DNA from: Sphingosinicella sp. CPCC 101087
Lineage (GTDB): Bacteria > Pseudomonadota > Alphaproteobacteria > Sphingomonadales > Sphingomonadaceae
Length of the DNA stretch: 64,000 bases
NCBI RefSeq assembly: GCF_004151485.1
Contig: NZ_SBFF01000006.1
Coordinates: 62,001 to 126,000 of the forward strand
Reading direction: 5' to 3'
Below the pieces are notes generated by a model. The model had not been told where the DNA came from, ran no database searches, and worked only from the letters and a program-made list of their open reading frames with translations. This document shows positions 59,074-64,000 of the stretch, piece after piece (position 1 is the stretch's first letter; each line of letters starts with the position of its first letter). Position numbers and translations under genes: made by a program.

Positions 59074-59540
59074 AGGCTCCATCGATCTCCCCAAGCGGGC
59101 GGCACTTGCGCTGTCAAGGCGCGCCCGTCGGATGCCGCCTCGAGGCGCAGCTTCAGCGCGTCGGGCCAAAGCCGCGGCAACCGTTCCGGCCACTCGATCA
59201 CCAGCACACCCTCTGCGCGGATCTCGTCCAGACCAAGCTCCTCGAGCTCTTCCGGATGCTCGATCCGGTACAGGTCGACATGCCAGAGGGGAACTCGCGT
59301 GTCCGGCGGCTCGTAGGCCTGCACGATCGGAAAGGTCGGGCTGGCGACATCGCCCTGATAGCCGAGTCCGTGAAGGATGCCGCGCGCCAGCGTCGTTTTT
59401 CCCGCACCGAGCGAACCGAACAAGGCGATCGAATCGCCGGGGCGAAGCCGGTCCGCCAGCTGGAGGCCGAATTGCTCGGTTGCCGCCGCATCGGCGAGCC
59501 AGAAACGCTCCTCGCGCGCCCCGACGGCGTTGCCCGTCAT
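59070..59540 (-). CDS. tsaE: tRNA threonylcarbamoyladenosine biosynthesis ATPase TsaE
   Basis: A 156-residue P-loop protein, partner of TsaB and TsaD in t6A modification of ANN-decoding tRNAs. Walker A is LFGSLGAGKTTLARG (about 40-54), the switch region is ASPTFPIVQAYE, and HVDLYRIEHPEELEELGLDE is the family block. VIEWPERLPRLWP follows. It overlaps amgK and the DivL-type gene by four bases each, so the cluster is co-translated. Normal length. Confidence 0.95.
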   Translation of the reverse strand: MTGNAVGAREERFWLADAAATEQFGLQLADRLRPGDSIALFGSLGAGKTTLARGILHGLGYQGDVASPTFPIVQAYEPPDTRVPLWHVDLYRIEHPEELEELGLDEIRAEGVLVIEWPERLPRLWPDALKLRLEAASDGRALTAQVPPAWGDRWSL

Positions 59541-61927
59541 TCGGCGACGTGCTGGTCGGGATAGGCCGCCTGCTGCTCCATCGTCCGCGGCAAAGCGATC
59601 ATCACCGTGGTCCCTTGCCCGACCTGCGATTGGAGCCGGATCGTACCACCGTGCGCCTCCACGAACTGCTTCGCCAGCGGCAGGCCGAGGCCGACGGCGG
59701 CGGTCTCCTCGCCTCGGCCGTCAGCAGTGCGGGTGAAGCGATCGAACACCTTGTCCTGCTCGGCCGGAGCGATACCGCGCCCGTTGTCGGAGACGATGAT
59801 CCGCGCCTCCTTGCGGTCGCCCTCGGCACGGAGCAGCACCCGGCCGCCCTGCCCCGTATACATCAGGCTGTTGCCGACGATATTGCCGATCGCCTGGCCG
59901 AGGCGCCGCGTGTCGCCGGTCACCGTTCCGACCGAGGCTTCGATCTGGAGCTTCAGCTTGATGCGCTTGCGGTCGGCCGTCTCGCGCGCACCGGCGGCGA
60001 TTTCCTGGCACAAGGCAGCGAGATCGATCTCGTCTTCGGCGAGCAAGAGGCTCCCCATGTCGCTCTGCGTGAGGTCGAGGACATTGTCGATCAGCGCCCC
60101 AAGGCGCCCGACGCTGTCGATAATTGCCGCGACATAGTCGGTCGCCGTGGGCGGGAGGGTCCCGGCATAGCCGGCCGCCAGCATCTCGGCAAAGCCCGCG
60201 ATCGACGTCAGCGGCGTGCGAAGCTCATAGCTCATGTTCGAGACGAAGGCGGTCTTCAGCCGGTCCGCTTCCTCGAGCGCATCGGTGCGCTCGCGAAGCG
60301 CCGCCTCCACCTTCCGGCTGTCGGTAATGTCGAGCATCGTGAACAAGGCGTTTCCGTCGGGCAGCGGCACCGCGGCGAACTCGAACTCGCGCCCGTCCAC
60401 CATCGCCACCCGTCCCGACCTCTGCTTGCGCTCCTGGGTGGCGCTGCGCACCAGCTCCCGGACCAGGCCGGCATGACGGGGCTGCTTCAGGCGCGCCGCG
60501 AGGTGCGGCGTCAGCGCATCGACCCGCGGGTGCTTGGCGAGCTGCTCCTCCTCGAATCCCCAAAGCTCCACGAAGCGGTTGTTCCAAAGATTGAGGCGCC
60601 CGTCGGATGCGAACACCCCGACCGCCTCGAACAGATTGTCGAAGGTCGCGCTGCGAACGCGCAGCAAGGTGTCGCGCGCCGAGGCGAGCTGGATCTGCTC
60701 GGTACGGTCCTCGAAGATGAGCAGCAGGCCGCCGTCCGGCAACGGCTGCGCCACGACGCGAAGATGCTGACCGCCGGGTAGAAGCCAGTCTTCCTCGTCG
60801 GCCGACAGGCCGCTGGTGAACCAGCTGCGATGCTCGTTCTTCCATTCCGGAAAGTCGCGCACCTCGGGAAGCTTGCCGGCCTCGCGCATCGCATCGATAA
60901 CCCGGTCGAATTCGGGACGGTCGCCGAGGAAATCGCCGGTGAGTGAGAAAAGCCGGCAGAAGGGTTGGTTGAAGAAGATCAGGCTCCGGTCGCGGGCGAA
61001 CTGGACAACTCCGGCAGATAGCCGGTCGAGCATGTCGCGCTGAGCCCGGGCGAAACGTTCGAGCTCTGCGCGAGCCTCCTCCTGATCCTCGATGTCGATC
61101 GCGTAGCCGGCAACGCCGTTATTCCCGAGCGGGACCTCGACGACGCGCATCATTCGCCGCTCGCCGGCTATCGTGACGGGGACGGTGCGCTGAGCGGGTT
61201 GGCTGCGGTCGTTCGCTTCGCTGGAGGCAAAGAGCGGCGCAGGGCTGTCGCCATCCTCTATCAGCTCGATTCCCCGAGAGACCACCGTGGCCGCATCCTC
61301 TGCCTCGACCGCCGCGACATAGGCGCTGTTCACCATCGAAAGGCTCAGGTCGGGGCCGCGATGCCACATCGGAAAGGGGGCGAGCTCGATCAGGCGCGAC
61401 AGCGCTTCGAGCGCGGCCGAGCGACGGTCGAGACGCTCGCGCAGGATGGCGGCGCGCTCTTCGGCCTCGCTGACGTCGAGGAACCAGAGCAGCACGGAGC
61501 GCTCCCCGAAGTCCGCCGGGGCGGGTCCGCCGACTACCCGAAGCACGCGGGCGGAATCCGCCGGCCGGACCGTCATCGCGAACGCGCCTCCGGATGCCGC
61601 CTCCGCGGCAGCCCGGCGCAGCGCCTCGGCCTGTCCCGACTCCATACCGGCGGCGCCGATCAGCCCCTCCCAGTCCGGCGGGAGGGATTCGAGGCCGAGG
61701 CTACCGGCCAGCCGATATGGACCTTCGATCGTCCCGTCAGGGTCGATCAGAAGGGGCATGGCCGGCGCCGCCGAGAGCAGGGCCGCCGCCCGCGCGCTGT
61801 CGCGGATCACGCCCGCCGCAGCGGCGGAGGCCTGGCGCGCCCGCCATGTCGCCCAGACCGCGACCGCCAGCCAAGCGCCGGCGAACATTGCGAGAAGCGC
61901 CGCGGCCAAAGGCGAAAGAAACAGCAT
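59537..61927 (-). CDS. divL: DivL-type pseudo histidine kinase (Tyr in place of the catalytic His)
   Basis: A 796-residue protein. One N-terminal membrane helix (LAAALLAMFAGAWLAVAVWA, about 7-26) is followed by several PAS-type domains (about 45-550; e.g. FDNLFEAVGVFASDGRLNLW). The dimerisation box reads SNMSYELRTPLTSI with Tyr567 where ordinary kinases have His, the hallmark of Caulobacter DivL, an essential cell-cycle regulator acting with DivK and CckA. The ATPase domain keeps the N-box (IGNIVGNSLMYT, Asn about 686) and G-boxes (SDNGRGI about 713, VGLGLP about 745). It overlaps tsaE by four bases. DivL identity is strong from the Tyr box, but an independently lost histidine cannot be excluded. 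Confidence 0.82.
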   Translation of the reverse strand: MLFLSPLAAALLAMFAGAWLAVAVWATWRARQASAAAAGVIRDSARAAALLSAAPAMPLLIDPDGTIEGPYRLAGSLGLESLPPDWEGLIGAAGMESGQAEALRRAAAEAASGGAFAMTVRPADSARVLRVVGGPAPADFGERSVLLWFLDVSEAEERAAILRERLDRRSAALEALSRLIELAPFPMWHRGPDLSLSMVNSAYVAAVEAEDAATVVSRGIELIEDGDSPAPLFASSEANDRSQPAQRTVPVTIAGERRMMRVVEVPLGNNGVAGYAIDIEDQEEARAELERFARAQRDMLDRLSAGVVQFARDRSLIFFNQPFCRLFSLTGDFLGDRPEFDRVIDAMREAGKLPEVRDFPEWKNEHRSWFTSGLSADEEDWLLPGGQHLRVVAQPLPDGGLLLIFEDRTEQIQLASARDTLLRVRSATFDNLFEAVGVFASDGRLNLWNNRFVELWGFEEEQLAKHPRVDALTPHLAARLKQPRHAGLVRELVRSATQERKQRSGRVAMVDGREFEFAAVPLPDGNALFTMLDITDSRKVEAALRERTDALEEADRLKTAFVSNMSYELRTPLTSIAGFAEMLAAGYAGTLPPTATDYVAAIIDSVGRLGALIDNVLDLTQSDMGSLLLAEDEIDLAALCQEIAAGARETADRKRIKLKLQIEASVGTVTGDTRRLGQAIGNIVGNSLMYTGQGGRVLLRAEGDRKEARIIVSDNGRGIAPAEQDKVFDRFTRTADGRGEETAAVGLGLPLAKQFVEAHGGTIRLQSQVGQGTTVMIALPRTMEQQAAYPDQHVAE

Positions 61928-62020
61928 CCCGCCGGACTAGCTCCGAACGCGCAAGAATGCGAGATAAGCCGGAGAGCTGCAAGGCTTGGTTCGAAGCCCG
62001 GATCAACGCCATTCCGGCGG

Positions 62021-62060
62021 CAGAAAGAAAGAAGGGCGGAGCGGCATCGCCGCCCCGCCC
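62021..62060 (-). terminator. Rho-independent terminator of the TonB-dependent receptor gene
   Basis: GGGCGGAGCGGC at 62034-62045 pairs with GCCGCCCCGCCC at 62049-62060, a 12-bp stem with one mismatch and a three-base loop. On the minus strand it is followed by TTCTTTCTTTCTG, a T-rich tract. It lies 20 bases after the receptor's stop at 62080. Confidence 0.85.
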
Positions 62061-62079
62061 TCCCCTCGCAAGGACGACG

Positions 62080-64000
62080 CTAGAAGCGGACGCGGGCGCC
62101 CACCTTGAAGTAACGGCCGAGGATGCCGTCGAAGTAAGTGACGCGGCTCGCCTGACCGGTTGGGGCCGGGAAAGGCGGATCCGTGTCGAGCACGTTGTCG
62201 ACGATGAACCGCACCTGGAACTGCTCGCTCACGTCGTACGAGAGAGACGTGTTGAAGAACACGACGTCGCCGACGCGCGGCACGTCGTAGGTGCCGGGTT
62301 GCGCGTCCGGATCGATCAGCGTCGGCCCGATATACTGGGCCTGAAGCTGTGCCCGAAGGCCCTCGTTCGAATAGGTCAGGTTCGTCGTGAACTGGTGCTT
62401 CGAATAGCCCACCGAGTTGCGAAGTGTCGTGAGGTCGCCCTGGCCGACGCGGAACTCGAGTTCGTCATTGTACAGATAGTTGACCCCGAGGTTTACCGCG
62501 CTGTTCGATCCCAGGAAGGGTGTGTCGATGCGCCACTGGAGTTCGGCGACGAGGCCGGCGAAGGAGCGGGACGCCGCATTGGCGAAGCCCGTCTGGATGA
62601 AGGTGATCTGCCCCTGCGCGTCACGGGTGAACTGGTCGCAGATCGCCGAGGGGAAGGACGGATCGTCATAGCAGGCTTGCAGCGTCTGCTCCGCGTTCAG
62701 GCTCTGGATCGCGCCTTCAAGCTCGATGTCGACCCAATCGACGGCGAGCGTCAGGCCCGGCAGGAAGCGCGGCCGCACGACCGCACCAACCGTCCAGGCG
62801 TCGGCTTTCTCGTTCGCAAGTTCGGTGTTGCCCTGGAGCGTGCCGCGCGTCGTGAAGTCGACGATGTTCGATTGGAAGTTGGCCGGCAGTCCGTCCGCGG
62901 CGCAGTTCGCCTGACGGGTCGCCGGATTGGGACCCGCGTTGAGGAAGCGGGAGTCGCACGGATCATCGGCCGTGGTGAAGATCTGGCTGGTCGGATTGAA
63001 CAGCTCGGTCACTGCCGGCGCCCGCACCGACCGGGTGAAATTCCCGCGGAAGGTGATGTCCTGGATCGGCTGCCAGGTCGCGCCGACCGTCCACGTCGGG
63101 TCGCCGCCGGCCAGCGAGTGATCGATGTAGCGGAAGGCGCCGTTCAGCTCGAGCGAGTAGATCAGAGGAATGTTCTGGTCGCGCCCGATCAGCGGAACCG
63201 TGAGCTCACCAAAGAATTCGTCGGTGTTGAACTCGCCGGACACCGGGTCGATCGGAATCGAGCGGCCGAACTGCGTCCGCCCACCGTCGGGGTCGTCCGG
63301 ATCCGGAAGGCCGAAATAGAATGCGCCGGGGTCGAACTCGGAGCTTTCCTCGCGATGTTCGTAGCCGATCGCGAACCCGACCGGACCGCCCCAGATATCG
63401 AAAAGGCTGCCCGAGATCGAAGCGGTGGCGACAAGCTGATCGTTCTCCGCGCGAGGATCGGCAAAGGTGGTGATGTAGTCGATGGCGCGCTGGTCGATCT
63501 GGTTCCCGAACGGATTGATCGGGAAGCATTGCGAGCTGATCGTGGCGATCGGCGCATTCACGCCCCCAGGGGCGCAGACGATATTGCCGTTGGCGTCGGT
63601 GACCGCGTTGATCGCATTCTCGAAGTTCTGCTGGACGAGGACGCGCTCGCGGCCTTTCGTGACCGACTTCCCGTAATTGCCGACCACCTCGAAACGCATG
63701 CCGCGACCGAACAGCTCGAAATCGCCGTCGATGCCGCCGACCACGCGCCACAATTCGACGGTCGAATAGCCGTCGGATGGTATGATGTCGGTGTTGGCGC
63801 GGCCGAGATAGAAATAGTCTTGAGGAGCGCCCCCCAGATTCTGGTCGCTCACGGGGTTGGAGGCGATCGATTGCTGGATCGCCGCACGCGCAGCCGGCGA
63901 CAGGAACGGATTGTCGATGCTGAGGATGAGATTCCCGTCGGTCCCGCCCGCTACATCGAACAGCCCGGTATTATAGACTGGCTGGTCGCGGAGCTGACGC
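62080..64000 (-). CDS. TonB-dependent receptor, C-terminal part (gene runs off the window)
   Basis: At least 640 residues of the barrel of an outer-membrane TonB-dependent transporter; the plug and start lie beyond base 64000. Continuous coding runs through the window edge (RQLRDQPVYNTGLFDVAGG). Barrel features include many alternating aromatic strands, TVGATWQPIQDITFRGNFTR followed by SVRAPAVTELFNP (a classic receptor block), and RFLPGLTLAVDWVDIELEGA. The protein ends at a terminal phenylalanine (VGARVRF), needed for outer-membrane insertion. Extracellular loops have paired cysteines (IVCAPGG, SSQCFPINP, ADDPCDSRFL, RQANCAADG). Substrate unknown. A strong terminator follows. Confidence 0.93.
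   Translation of the reverse strand, partial: RQLRDQPVYNTGLFDVAGGTDGNLILSIDNPFLSPAARAAIQQSIASNPVSDQNLGGAPQDYFYLGRANTDIIPSDGYSTVELWRVVGGIDGDFELFGRGMRFEVVGNYGKSVTKGRERVLVQQNFENAINAVTDANGNIVCAPGGVNAPIATISSQCFPINPFGNQIDQRAIDYITTFADPRAENDQLVATASISGSLFDIWGGPVGFAIGYEHREESSEFDPGAFYFGLPDPDDPDGGRTQFGRSIPIDPVSGEFNTDEFFGELTVPLIGRDQNIPLIYSLELNGAFRYIDHSLAGGDPTWTVGATWQPIQDITFRGNFTRSVRAPAVTELFNPTSQIFTTADDPCDSRFLNAGPNPATRQANCAADGLPANFQSNIVDFTTRGTLQGNTELANEKADAWTVGAVVRPRFLPGLTLAVDWVDIELEGAIQSLNAEQTLQACYDDPSFPSAICDQFTRDAQGQITFIQTGFANAASRSFAGLVAELQWRIDTPFLGSNSAVNLGVNYLYNDELEFRVGQGDLTTLRNSVGYSKHQFTTNLTYSNEGLRAQLQAQYIGPTLIDPDAQPGTYDVPRVGDVVFFNTSLSYDVSEQFQVRFIVDNVLDTDPPFPAPTGQASRVTYFDGILGRYFKVGARVRF

Overview
The window is a GC-rich stretch of chromosome from an alphaproteobacterium, most likely one of the Sphingomonadales. 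Five things point there: the carA/carB/greA and yqeY-dnaG-rpoD blocks; an addB/addA/trxA DNA-repair locus; a tsaE-amgK-murU cluster next to a DivL-type pseudokinase; several sequences resembling EcfG (general stress response) promoters; and a long TonB-dependent receptor. It is almost entirely housekeeping and signalling DNA. I see no prophage, insertion sequence, CRISPR array or rRNA operon. One tRNA gene (Asn) is present. I cannot name the genus.

Layout. 1-2.8 kb: the 5' part of enolase (minus strand), then a plus-strand operon of four small membrane/stress proteins behind a stress-type promoter candidate, and a DUF4170 protein. 3-9.2 kb (minus): carA, a small secreted protein, carB, greA and a rhomboid protease. 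9.3-14.1 kb (plus): yqeY-family gene, dnaG, rpoD. 14.1-21.8 kb: a TylF-like methyltransferase, a conserved hypothetical, a MOSC protein, a MoxR ATPase and its CoxE-like VWA partner separated by a soluble chemotaxis receptor and a decayed LigF-like glutathione transferase, then tyrS. 21.8-24.7 kb: a 23-residue membrane peptide, a PspC protein, a HerA-type ATPase and an HTH protein. 24.7-33.8 kb: recG, sdhE, mfd, an EAL phosphodiesterase with a dead GGDEF domain, and NAD kinase. 33.9-39.4 kb: tRNA-Asn, a divergent AraC/SRPBCC pair, an arginase-family gene, a zinc alcohol dehydrogenase with a partner membrane protein, and a hemerythrin-like protein. 39.4-43.4 kb: secA, a small secreted protein, a GFA protein and thioredoxin.

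43.5-62 kb is the most interesting part. A conserved DNA-repair/cell-envelope cluster (divL-tsaE-amgK-murU-addB on one side, addA-trxA on the other) is split by about 7.4 kb of accessory and signalling genes. These are a frameshifted YciI gene, a 26-residue membrane peptide next to two tandem palindromes, an O6-alkylguanine methyltransferase, a PAS-PAS hybrid histidine kinase, a tandem SpoIIAA-like protein, a triple-PilZ protein and two secreted paralogues sharing a P-C-x-PGPGDDNC motif. The window closes with the C-terminal part of a TonB-dependent receptor.

How the parts fit. The divL-tsaE-amgK-murU genes overlap by four bases at each junction and are probably co-translated. They join a cell-cycle regulator, tRNA t6A synthesis and peptidoglycan recycling, with addB 47 bases further on. 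The stress-type promoters at about 640, 21950 and 38700 suggest that the membrane operon, the 23-residue peptide and the hemerythrin protein could belong to one general stress regulon. That is inference from motif spacing only.
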